Positions 8,735-16,444 of a DNA stretch of 33,688 nt are shown piece by piece. The notes under the pieces are model-generated. The model made no database searches. It had not been told where the DNA came from and worked only from the letters and a program-made list of their open reading frames with translations. Source of the stretch: Mycetohabitans endofungorum (lineage in GTDB: Bacteria > Pseudomonadota > Gammaproteobacteria > Burkholderiales > Burkholderiaceae); NCBI RefSeq assembly GCF_002927045.1, contig NZ_PRDW01000017.1, forward strand, positions 1-33,688, given 5' to 3'. A program made the position numbers and the translations under genes. Position 1 is the first letter of the stretch. Each line of letters begins with the position of its first letter.

Positions 8735-8789
8735 ATTGATAGCGCGCTGGCGTCCCGGAGTGCTCAGCCGCGCGGAAGGCGGCTCCCCT

Positions 8790-9500
8790 CTATCCCTGTT
8801 GCACAGAAACCAGCGCCGCCAGCACACCGCCGATCAACGAGCCGGCGACCGGCACCCACGCGTAGCCCCAGTCGCTATCGCGTTTGCCCGGTATGGGCAG
8901 CAGTGCATGCATAATCCGCGGACTCAGGTCCCGCGCCGGGTTCATTGCATAGCCGGTTGTGCCGCCAAGCGACACACCGATGCCCAGCACCACCAATGCG
9001 ACCGGCAGCGCATTGATCGCGCCCAGGCCCACAGACGGCGCGGCCATGTGCAGCACCGCGTACACGAGCACGAAGGTGGCGACGATCTCTGATGTGAGGT
9101 TGCCCAACGTATTGCGAATCGCCGGGCCCGTGCAGAACACCGCGAGCTTTGTGTCCGGGCCATCCGTCGACTCGAAGTGCTTACGATAGACGAGCCAGAC
9201 CACGAACGCGCCGAACATGCCGCCAAGCATTTGCGCAGCTGCATAGGCCGGCACCTTGGCCCACGCGAACTTGCCGGCAACGGCGAGCGCCACAGACACG
9301 GCCGGGTTCAAGTGCGCGCCGCTATAGGCAGCCGAGCAGAGGACACCCACGAATACAGCCATTGCCCAGCCTATCGTGATCACAATCAGCCCGCTATTGT
9401 GACCCTTCGTGCGCCCCAGAATCACATTGGCGACGACGCCGTCGCCGAGCAATACCAACAGAGCGGTCCCGATGAATTCCGCGATCAACGCATTGGTCAT
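8790..9500 (-). CDS. glpF: Glycerol uptake facilitator (aquaglyceroporin)
   Basis: 236 aa from ATG 9500. The start is chosen because GGAG lies 8 nt upstream; the in-frame start at 9521 overlaps the glpK end without a site. It is an inner-membrane MIP-family channel for glycerol diffusion. Both half-helix signatures are present, HLNPAVS and MNPARD; the Asp after the second NPA-Arg is typical of glycerol-conducting GlpF rather than water-only channels. Six transmembrane segments plus two re-entrant loops fit the hydropathy. It is the second gene of the operon, 21 bp after glpK, and shares its GlpR-controlled promoter. Confidence 0.93.
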   Translation of the reverse strand: MTNALIAEFIGTALLVLLGDGVVANVILGRTKGHNSGLIVITIGWAMAVFVGVLCSAAYSGAHLNPAVSVALAVAGKFAWAKVPAYAAAQMLGGMFGAFVVWLVYRKHFESTDGPDTKLAVFCTGPAIRNTLGNLTSEIVATFVLVYAVLHMAAPSVGLGAINALPVALVVLGIGVSLGGTTGYAMNPARDLSPRIMHALLPIPGKRDSDWGYAWVPVAGSLIGGVLAALVSVQQG

Positions 9501-9521
9501 GATAATCTCCGTTGTCGTCAA

Positions 9522-11018
9522 TCAGGCCGCCGCCCACATCATCGCGGCGGACACCGCGCGCTGCCAGCCGGCCCTGTGCCGCGCCATCTCCTCCGAATCC
9601 AGCGCCGGCGTGAAGCGCCGGTCCAGCTGCCACTGGTCGCGGACCTCATCGAGGCCGTCCCAGTATCCGGTCGCCAACCCCGCCAGGTAGGCGGCACCGA
9701 GCGCGGTGGTCTCCGTCACGCGCGGGCGCACCACGTCCACGCCGAGGAGGTCCGCCTGGAATTGCATCAGCAGATTGTTCTCGACCGCGCCCCCATCGAC
9801 GCGCAACTCGGTGATCGGCTGGCCTGCATCGGCCTCCATTGCCTTGAGCACGTCAAACGATTGATGGGCAATGCTGTCCAGCGCGGCGCGGGCAATGTGC
9901 GCAGCCGTGGTACCCCGCGTGGCGCCGAACAATGTGCCGCGTGCGTGCGGGTTCCAATGCGGCGCGCCCAGGCCCGCGAAGGCTGGCACCAGGAACACGC
10001 CATCGCTGTGCGGCACGGAGGCGGCCAGCGCCTCGATATCGGCCGCCTGCTTAATGATCCCCAGCCCGTCGCGCAGCCATTGCACCACGGCGCCGCCGAT
10101 GAAGATACTGCCCTCCAGCGCATAGGTGGTCTTGCCGTCGATTTGCCAGGCAATCGTCGTCACGAGGTTGTTGCGCGACTCAATCGGCTTGTCGCCGGTG
10201 TTCATCACCAGGAAGCAGCCCGTACCGTACGTATTCTTGACCATGCCGGGCGTGGTGCACATTTGCCCGAACAGCGCGGCATGCTGATCGCCCGCCACGC
10301 CGGCGATCGGGATCCGCGACGCAAACACGGTGGTCTTCGTAGCGTCGTACAGCCCCGAGGACGGCTTGACCTGCGGCATCATGCTGCGCGGGATGTCCAG
10401 TTCGGCTAGCAGTTCGTCGTCCCAGTCCAGCGTATGGATATTGAACAGCATCGTGCGGGACGCATTGGTCACGTCCGTCGCGTGCGTATTGTGACGCGTG
10501 AAATTCCAAATCAACCAGCTATCAACCGTGCCGAACGCGAGCTTGCCCTGCTTAGCACGATCGCGCGCGCCAGCGACGTTGTCCAGGATCCAACGGATCT
10601 TCGTCGCGGAGAAATAAGCATCGATCGGCAAGCCGGTCTTCGCGCGAACCGCGCCCTCAAGTCCGCGTGCCTTAAGCTCAGCACAAAAATCGGCGGTGCG
10701 CCGGTCCTGCCAGACGATGGCGTTATAAACCGGCAGCCCGGTATCGCGGTCCCATACAATTGTCGTCTCGCGTTGATTTGTGATGCCCAATGCGTGGATC
10801 GACCCACCGTTCAGCCCCGCGCGCACGACGGCTTCGGCGGCAACCCCCGCCTGGGTCGACCAGATTTCCTGCGGATTGTGCTCAACCCAGCCGGGTTGAG
10901 GATAGATCTGGCGGAATTCCTTTTGAGCAGTCGATACGATATTGCCCCCGCGGTCGAACACGATCGCGCGCGAGCTGGTGGTGCCCTGGTCCAGCGCCAG
11001 GACGTACTTGCCTTCCAT
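9522..11018 (-). CDS. glpK: Glycerol kinase
   Basis: 498 aa, the usual family length. It phosphorylates glycerol to glycerol 3-phosphate using ATP, trapping glycerol brought in by GlpF. ATG 11018 ([20 protein letters not shown]) is preceded by GGAG; the open frame runs 70 codons further upstream but those residues are not family-like. FGGY-kinase motifs are present: DQGTTSSR near the N-terminus, [27 protein letters not shown] and the C-terminal [18 protein letters not shown]. Promoter and operators lie at 11103-11204. No glpD or glpR is in the window, so the rest of the pathway is encoded elsewhere. Confidence 0.95.
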   Translation of the reverse strand: MEGKYVLALDQGTTSSRAIVFDRGGNIVSTAQKEFRQIYPQPGWVEHNPQEIWSTQAGVAAEAVVRAGLNGGSIHALGITNQRETTIVWDRDTGLPVYNAIVWQDRRTADFCAELKARGLEGAVRAKTGLPIDAYFSATKIRWILDNVAGARDRAKQGKLAFGTVDSWLIWNFTRHNTHATDVTNASRTMLFNIHTLDWDDELLAELDIPRSMMPQVKPSSGLYDATKTTVFASRIPIAGVAGDQHAALFGQMCTTPGMVKNTYGTGCFLVMNTGDKPIESRNNLVTTIAWQIDGKTTYALEGSIFIGGAVVQWLRDGLGIIKQAADIEALAASVPHSDGVFLVPAFAGLGAPHWNPHARGTLFGATRGTTAAHIARAALDSIAHQSFDVLKAMEADAGQPITELRVDGGAVENNLLMQFQADLLGVDVVRPRVTETTALGAAYLAGLATGYWDGLDEVRDQWQLDRRFTPALDSEEMARHRAGWQRAVSAAMMWAAA

Positions 11019-11102
11019 GACTGTCTCCGTCGGTTTGGCCGTTGTTGAACGCTGCACCGTCTGTACAGTGCAGTGCCGCGCGAGGCGAGGCAGTCCGGCC
11101 AT

Positions 11103-11122
11103 CATGTTCGTTTTTGAACATT
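11103..11122. promoter_or_regulatory. GlpR operator O1
   Basis: The half-sites ATGTTC and GAACAT are perfect inverted repeats with a 6-base GTTTTT spacer. The 20-mer fits the E. coli GlpR consensus WATGTTCGWT-AWCGAACATW at 15 of 20 positions, including both ATGTTC/GAACAT cores. It lies downstream of the predicted transcription start, where a bound repressor would block elongation. Confidence 0.7.
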
Positions 11123-11158
11123 CAATCCCGTCATTACGCCCACTACATCGCTGCGCGA

Positions 11159-11187
11159 AATTTAATGTTCTAAATCGCAAATGTAAA
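11159..11187 (-). promoter_or_regulatory. Sigma-70 promoter of glpKF
   Basis: On the minus strand TTTACA (11187-11182) and TAAATT (11164-11159) are separated by exactly 17 bases. Transcription would start near 11152, about 135 nt before the glpK start codon. GlpR-type operators overlap the promoter and its upstream edge. Confidence 0.6.
11164..11183. promoter_or_regulatory. GlpR operator O2
   Basis: Matches the E. coli GlpR consensus at about 15 of 20 positions, with a perfect left half-site AATGTTC and a weaker right half ATCGCAAAT. It covers the spacer of the glpKF promoter and touches both promoter elements. Confidence 0.6.
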
Positions 11188-11204
11188 GTCCGTTTTCGAA
11201 CAGA
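11185..11204. promoter_or_regulatory. GlpR operator O3
   Basis: Matches the GlpR consensus at about 16 of 20 positions, with a strong right half-site TTCGAACA. It starts 1 bp from O2, so the two would be bound side by side across the -35 region. Confidence 0.6.
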
Positions 11205-11221
11205 TTCGGGAAAACCCTTGG

Positions 11222-11253
11222 TTGACAACGCCTAATTTAGGTTAAAGTGTCAA
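11222..11253. repeat. Nested inverted repeat upstream of glpKF
   Basis: Outer arms TTGACA (11222-11227) and TGTCAA (11248-11253) enclose a second palindrome, CCTAA-T-TTAGG. Either outer arm could serve as a -35 element, but I found no well-spaced -10 on either strand. Function unknown. Confidence 0.4.
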
Positions 11254-11358
11254 TTCTATCCGCAAAACGCACGTGCATACCGTGCAATGCGGCATGGCGC
11301 CCCTCACTGGCGCACATCCCATGGCACCGCGTCCGATATCGGCATGCGGCGCCAACGT

Positions 11359-13602
11359 TCAGGCCGCTATCACTCGGCTGCGCTCGTGCAACGGCACGCC
11401 GTGCAGTTGATCAAGCTTTTCCCGCAGCACGCGGCCGATTTCCGCCGACGGGCCCGGCCAGATCTCCCACGCACACGCATCGAACGCCACACCGGCAGTG
11501 ACTGAGCTGCGTGTGCCAGGCCGCACATCGAAAGCCTCGTTATGCCAGGTACAGAGATTGACCAGATTGCGATGCTCGACCATCACACCCTTGGGTGTGC
11601 CGGTCGAGCCCGACGTGTAGATAACGTAGGCAAGGTGATGCGCGTTCAAGCCAGGTACGGCTGGATTGGTCTCTACCCCGTGCTGGACGTCCTCGGGGTC
11701 GATCACGACAAGCGGCGCGAGCGCGTCCTCGCCCAGTGCTGCCCGGCCCGCGGCATCAGCTAGCAGCACTACGAGGGCCGCATCGTTGAGGATGTGCGCG
11801 CGGCGCGCATTCGAATAGGCCGGATCCAGCGTCAGATAGGCGCCGCCCGCTTTCAGAATGGCCAGCAACCCCACGACCATCGCCGCTGAGCGCTCCATGC
11901 AGACGGCAACGCGCATGTCGGGCCGCACGCCGAGCGCAATGAGCTGGTGCGCGAGGCGGTTGGCCCGGGTATTCAGTTCAGCATACCGAATCGTCTGCGT
12001 CCCACACACCAGCGCGACCTAGTCCGGCTGCTGCATGACCTGGGCCTCGAACAAGCGGTGCACGCACTGGCTGGCCGGATACGCGCGCACCGTCGCATTC
12101 CATTGGACCAGTAAACGGTGCCGCTCCTGGGCATCGAGCAGCGCTAGGCGGCCGATGGGCTGCGCAGGTTCAGCGGCGGCCCGCTCGATAAAGCGGATCA
12201 GGCGGTCCAAGTGCGCGGCGAACGCGTCGTTCTTATAGGTAGCAGGGTTGACGTCGAACTGCAACTGCAGCGGCTGATCGTCCGACAACGCGTACACCGC
12301 CATCGTGACATCTTGCACCGGTCCGCTCACCAGGTTGTGATAGCTGACGCGACACGGTCCCATGGTTAAGTCATGAAACGACATGACATTGACCAGAGGA
12401 CCGAGCAATGGATGTCCGGACGGCAACTGGAGTTTGCGGCACAGCGCTTCCTTCGGATAGCGCTGATGACGCAAGCCATGTTGAATGTGCTGCGCCGCCT
12501 GCTCCATCAGCGTCGCCAGGTCCATGTCCGGCCACACGCTGAAACGTAGCGGAATAATGTTCGTCAATGAGCCTAGAATGCGCTTATCTTCGCCGAAGCG
12601 GGCCGCCACGGGCAGGCCCAGCACCACTTCTTCCGCGCCAGTCAACCGGTGCAGGTAGGCTGCGAAGGCCGCTGTCAGAAACTGCGCGAACCGCCTGCTG
12701 TCCGTGGCATAGCGCCGTACTGCGGGGCTGGACAGCTGCCGCTCATACCTGAGCCGATGCTGCAACGCTGGCGCCGGCTGGGCAGCGAATGTAATCGGCA
12801 CAGGCCAGTGTGCACAATACTCGAGCCAATATGCTTCATCCAGCGCCCATTGCGACGAACCCTGATACTGGAAATCACGCTCCAACAGCCCCGATAGGGG
12901 GGCGAGCGGTGGATCCGGGTCAACGCCGGCACACATGGCAGTATAGACGTACGCGACACGCTGCCTGAACAGTGCAACTGAATAGCCGTCCATTAGCACA
13001 TGATGATGGCGTTCGTACCACAGGACTTCATTGGGGGCCACGCGCAGCAGCGCATTGCGAAACATTCCCGTGCCCATCAAGTCGATTGCACGCTCATAGT
13101 CAGCGCGCATCCACGCGTGCGCGGCGACCCAGGGGTCGGCCTCCTCGCTCATATCGACAAGTTGCAACTCCCAGTGCGGCGACGCAACGTATTGCCTCAT
13201 CTGGCCATCAAGCTCGACGAACTGCACACGCAGGCTTTGCGTTTCCTCGACGACCTGCCGCAAAGCCGCCTCGAACAATACGACGTCAAGCGGACCGCGG
13301 ATCGCGGTGTATTGGGCGACGTTGTATATTGGGCAGTCCGGATGAATCAATTGAGCGAGCCAGATTTCCGACTGCGCGCTGGTCAACGGGTAGGTACACT
13401 GGCTGGGTGGGCGTGCATCGATAACCTCCAGGCCCGCGGTTGCCGCGGGTTTGGCTAACAGCTGAAAGCTGGATGCACAATATTGCAGGAGGAGAGCAAT
13501 AGAGCAGCCCATTCGACGCGCGGTGACGAACGAAATAGCAAAAAACTGCATCAAATTTCGGACATAGATCGACGAAAAACTGCACTGCGTCGCTCGGGCC
13601 AC
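11359..13602 (-). pseudogene. Truncated NRPS: condensation domain plus N-terminal part of an adenylation domain
   Basis: A condensation domain (about 13420-12110) has the active-site motif HHHVLMDG and the family start YPLTSAQSEIWLAQ, resembling initiating C domains of EntF-like synthetases. It leads into an adenylation domain: LFEAQVMQQPD, then an in-frame TAG at about 12019-12021, then VALVCGTQTIRYAELN. Reading continues in the same frame through AYVIYTSGSTGTPKGVMVEH to VAFDACAWEIWP, giving D-A-W as the first specificity residues. There the domain breaks off into about 30 unrelated residues. The A-domain core, carrier protein and any termination domain are missing. The TAG plus the truncation make this a relic unless the stop is suppressed. 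The A-domain N-half is closely similar to that of the intact NRPS at the right edge. Confidence 0.85.
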
Positions 13603-13886
13603 TCCTGCAGCGCCGCCCCACTTCTGCTTGTCGCGCTTGGCCGTCCAGCCGGCGTATTCGCCACTCTCCTACCGACGGATATCGACTCAGCGACAAGCTT
13701 CGACAGCACGCTGCACGGCGCATCCGCGCGCCGTTTGCTCGACGCGAAACAGCGCTCGTCCCAACGGTTTGGCTGGCATCACACAGCATCGAGGACATCA
13801 ACGGGCCGCCACGCTAATATACGCTCCAATCCCTCATCCCAACCGTCACGGAACACCACGGCAGCGCCCTCTGCGCGCACACCAGA

Positions 13887-14110
13887 TCAGCCGTGGCCAT
13901 GGGCGCGATGCCGCCACCGTAATTGGCCCCCCTAGCAACGCCGCCGGCAATAGGATCGGCCAGCAGCACGCGCAGGCCACCTTTACCGGCTATCGAGTCG
14001 TCGTGGTGCTGAGCAACGGCATACCTCGTACATTCGGCGTGCCGTCGCCCAGCAACTTGCGTCCCGGCGACCGCGTCAAAATCGACGGCAACCTCCGTTT
14101 GCGCTACTGA
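13887..14110 (+). pseudogene. Glycine-zipper outer-membrane protein relic (SlyB/17-kDa antigen type)
   Basis: The last 75 codons give ISRGHGRDAATVIG, AAGNRIGQQ, then YRVVVVLSNGIPRTFG and NLRPGDRVKIDGNLRLRY. This matches the C-terminal half of glycine-zipper 2TM lipoproteins (GRG-RTAATVIG...GN.IEQ...YRV.V.L..G......NLR.GDRV.I). The signal peptide, lipobox and first glycine zipper cannot be found in one frame upstream, so the gene appears 5'-degraded. A short intact gene with an unrecognised start is less likely. Confidence 0.5.
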
Positions 14111-14120
14111 CCACGCTCGC

Positions 14121-14336
14121 TCACGCGTCTTCCCCTACGTCGTTCGGGGCGGGCAGTGGCTCCTGCCCTGCGTTGGTGGGTGGGGGCGGATGCCCTGTCA
14201 TCGTCGCCTTCTGCGCTTCAGTGAGCCGGCGATCCGCTGCGGTCGGCACGTCGAGGCGTTGCCGCGGCGCGCCTGCCGGTTGCGGAGATCGCGCATCACC
14301 CGGCTTCGCCGGTGCGTCCTTTGACTTTCGTTCCAT
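14121..14336 (-). CDS. Small Pro-rich hypothetical protein
   Basis: 71 aa, hydrophilic, with many Pro, Ala and charged residues (RQRLDVPTAADRRLTEAQKA in the middle) and no membrane segment or known domain. ATG 14336 is preceded by TTGAGGAGCACGACTG, a good Shine-Dalgarno, which is the main support for a real gene. It converges with the glycine-zipper relic. Function unknown; probably disordered. Confidence 0.5.
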   Translation of the reverse strand: MERKSKDAPAKPGDARSPQPAGAPRQRLDVPTAADRRLTEAQKATMTGHPPPPTNAGQEPLPAPNDVGEDA

Positions 14337-14501
14337 CAGTCGTGCTCCTCAATCTAAAAACCATGTCGGTCGAGCCCAGTGCGAGCCAGCTTCCGTCCCG
14401 CACTCTCGGCCAGGCCGCCGCCGCGCCGCGTGCCGCCCCACTAGCGCCGCCACCGATGCCCGGCGCGCCACCGATCCTGACACCAATGTCACGTACGCCG
14501 C

Positions 14502-14771
14502 TCAAAGGTAGCGCACGACCGCCACGCCACTACTACCTTGGTAGCCACTGCCCGCGCGGGTGCCGGTGATCGCCCCGCCGCACGCACGCATGCCGGACGC
14601 GTTGCCCCGCGGCGCCGACGGCGCCGTTCTCATCGCCGTACCGGTCCGGTTTGTCGGTGACTTGGTATCGGGGGACGGGGGCCCATCGTATGCCACACAT
14701 ACGCCTGGCACAGCCGTGACCAGCGCACCGGCGGGGACCCACCGATACAGCACTTTGCTTGCGCGCCTCAT
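14502..14771 (-). CDS. Small exported or lipoprotein-like hypothetical protein
   Basis: 89 aa from ATG 14771, preceded by GGGGGAAG. The N-terminus (MRRASKVLYRW, then VPAGALVTAVPGVCVAYDGP) looks like a lipoprotein signal peptide, but the residue before Cys25 is Val where Gly/Ala/Ser is expected, so lipidation is doubtful. The mature part is Ser/Thr/Gly-rich and low-complexity, ending GSGYQGSSGVAVVRYL. The longer in-frame extension to 15263 lies antisense to the topoisomerase gene and is rejected. Function unknown. Confidence 0.5.
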   Translation of the reverse strand: MRRASKVLYRWVPAGALVTAVPGVCVAYDGPPSPDTKSPTNRTGTAMRTAPSAPRGNASGMRACGGAITGTRAGSGYQGSSGVAVVRYL

Positions 14772-14915
14772 TTGCTTCCCCCATGAGTGCATGGACGGAC
14801 GCGCGCCGGCGCGTCCTGCCAGTGTTCTAGCAGACCGCATTCCCGGCCCAGGGCGTGACGGGCATACAGATTGCGCCGCGCCGCGTGCCTTCTCTCGCCG
14901 CTGCCGTGAAACACC

Positions 14916-16016
14916 ATGCCTGACACACCGGCCTCGACTGCAACACGAGCCACCCCGCGCCGCCGACAGCGCCCTGCGCCCGATGCCGATGCGTGCGAGC
15001 AGTTGCGCTACGTGAGCGACACGCAGCCCGGCTATACACGCCGTGCGGTTAACGGCCGGTTCGCGTACTTCGACACACGCGGTACGCGCATTCGCGATCG
15101 CGCACGCATCGAGCACATCAATGCGCTGGCGATACCGCCCGCGTATACCGACGTGTGGATCTGCCCGGACCCATACGGTCACTTGCAAGCCACCGGCCGT
15201 GACGCGCGCGGGCGTAAGCAATACCGCTATCACGCTGCGTGGCGCATGATGCGCGACACACACAAATACGCACGGATGGCCGACTTTGCGCGCGCGTTGC
15301 CGAAAATCCGCGCGCGCGTGACGCGGGACCTGCAGCGTCCAGGGATGCCGCGCGAAAAAGTGGCTGCGGCGCTGGTACGGCTGCTCGATCGTACGCTGGT
15401 GCGGATCGGCAGCCCCGAATACGCGCGCGAGAACCGGTCCTACGGCTTAACGACCCTGCGCAAACAACACCTGGCGCTCGACACCGACCGCATGCGACTG
15501 CGGTTTCGTGGCAAGAGCGGCGTCGAGCACGACGTCGACATCGACGACCCACGTATCGTGCGCATCGTGCGACGCTGCCTGGACTTGCCTGGCCATGAAT
15601 TATTCCAGTATGTCGACGAGTACGGCGAGCGGCACGCTATTGGCTCAACCGACATTAATGCGTACCTGCGCGAGATAAGCGGAACAGGGTTCACTGCCAA
15701 GGACTACAGAACGTGGTCAGGTAGCGTCCTTGCACTTGGCGCGTTGCGTCAGATTCCGCCGTGTAATCTCACGCGCGCACGCCGGCATGTGGTTGACACG
15801 GTCCGGCAGGTCGCCGATCTGCTGCGCAACACGCCTGCCGTATGCCGTAAATGCTATATCCATCCTGTAGTAATCGAAGCTTTCGAAACAGGTGCGCTTG
15901 CCACACTTAAGCCGCTGCACCAGCACCGGCGCCTGAAGGCCGACGAAGCGCTGTTCGCATCCCTGCTTCACCATCACGCGCGCACAGCCCGCGCAGTGTC
16001 GCGCCGTACCCGATAA
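14916..16016 (+). CDS. DNA topoisomerase IB (poxvirus/bacterial type)
   Basis: 366 aa. It relaxes supercoils without ATP through a 3'-phosphotyrosyl intermediate. The N-terminal domain has the family sequence IPPAYTDVWICPDPYGHLQA, then ATGRDARGRKQYRYH. The catalytic domain includes RTYGL-like NRSYGLTTLRKQHL, the K-containing loop FRGKSGVEHDVD, KDYRTWSGS, and the nucleophile Y314 in RKCYIHPVVIEAF. Length is normal for bacterial TopIB. ATG 14916 follows directly on non-coding DNA with a weak ribosome site. Many proteobacteria carry this as an accessory topoisomerase. Confidence 0.92.
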   Translation: MPDTPASTATRATPRRRQRPAPDADACEQLRYVSDTQPGYTRRAVNGRFAYFDTRGTRIRDRARIEHINALAIPPAYTDVWICPDPYGHLQATGRDARGRKQYRYHAAWRMMRDTHKYARMADFARALPKIRARVTRDLQRPGMPREKVAAALVRLLDRTLVRIGSPEYARENRSYGLTTLRKQHLALDTDRMRLRFRGKSGVEHDVDIDDPRIVRIVRRCLDLPGHELFQYVDEYGERHAIGSTDINAYLREISGTGFTAKDYRTWSGSVLALGALRQIPPCNLTRARRHVVDTVRQVADLLRNTPAVCRKCYIHPVVIEAFETGALATLKPLHQHRRLKADEALFASLLHHHARTARAVSRRTR

Positions 16017-16035
16017 CCCCTGATGACGTATCCCG

Positions 16036-16280
16036 TCACGTCGCCTCGTTCAACGCGATGTTCACCGGCTGCGGTTGTCTCGCGCGCTCGAGCCGCAGCC
16101 CCACCTCGGTCGGCTCCAGCTGCCGCGTGGTCCGGCGCAGCAGCTGCAGCCAACCGCACGCTCCAACTAGTTCAAGTGGTAGCTTACGTTCGCACGCGAC
16201 ATCTTCAGCCGGCGTGCGGCTTCGCTGAGATTGCCGGCTTCGAGGATTTCGACCAGCAACGTAAGGGCGTTCAGGTTCAT
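16036..16280 (-). pseudogene. LysR-family regulator relic (N-terminal HTH only)
   Basis: From ATG 16280 the frame reads MNLNALTLLVEILEAGNLSE, AARRLKMSRANVSYHLN, then TAG (probably from CAG, as Gln-Leu-Glu is conserved here), then LERAVG. After a frameshift it continues LQLLRRTTRQLEPTEVGLRL. This is a clear LysR winged-helix DNA-binding domain. The effector domain is gone. It is divergent from the beta-oxidation gene at 16445, the usual position for a LysR regulator of its neighbour, so the original control of that gene may have been lost. Confidence 0.88.
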
Positions 16281-16347
16281 GATGGCACGCGCTTCGCAGC
16301 GCACGGGACATGACGCATGGCGCCATCACGCGATGGTTCAAAATTTT

Positions 16348-16375
16348 TTGACAGTCTGTCAATCACTGTTGTAAT
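16348..16375 (+). promoter_or_regulatory. Sigma-70 promoter of the FadJ-like gene
   Basis: TTGACA at 16348-16353 and TGTAAT at 16370-16375, spaced by 16 bases: a near-consensus promoter. Two palindromes overlie it. Confidence 0.65.
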
Positions 16376-16394
16376 TGTCAATCGATTGGACAAT
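16348..16394. promoter_or_regulatory. Two operator-like palindromes on the promoter
   Basis: The first is TTGACAGTCTGTCAA (16348-16362), perfect arms around 3 bases, covering the -35. The second, 16374-16394, begins ATTGTCAATCGATTGG and ends ACAAT, near-perfect, starting at the end of the -10. Both share the TTGACA/TGTCAA core. This placement suits a dimeric repressor; the protein is not identified. The core differs from E. coli FadR and from typical PsrA sites as I know them. Confidence 0.55.
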
Positions 16395-16444
16395 CGGCCG
16401 GCGAAGCGCGCCGTGCGCCCCCACCTATTGCGGAGATACGCCCA

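Noticed and set aside
9177-10409. 410-codon plus-strand frame across glpF and glpK
   Set aside because: Antisense to two clearly recognised genes, His/Arg-rich composition typical of a shadow frame.
14296-14505. 69-codon minus-strand frame
   Set aside because: Starts with TTG inside the end of the preceding small gene, Gly/Ala/Arg low complexity, no ribosome site or domain.
14502-15263. 253-codon minus-strand frame antisense to the topoisomerase gene
   Set aside because: Only the last 89 codons (from ATG 14771) have a ribosome site and protein-like sequence; the rest is the shadow of a GC-rich gene.
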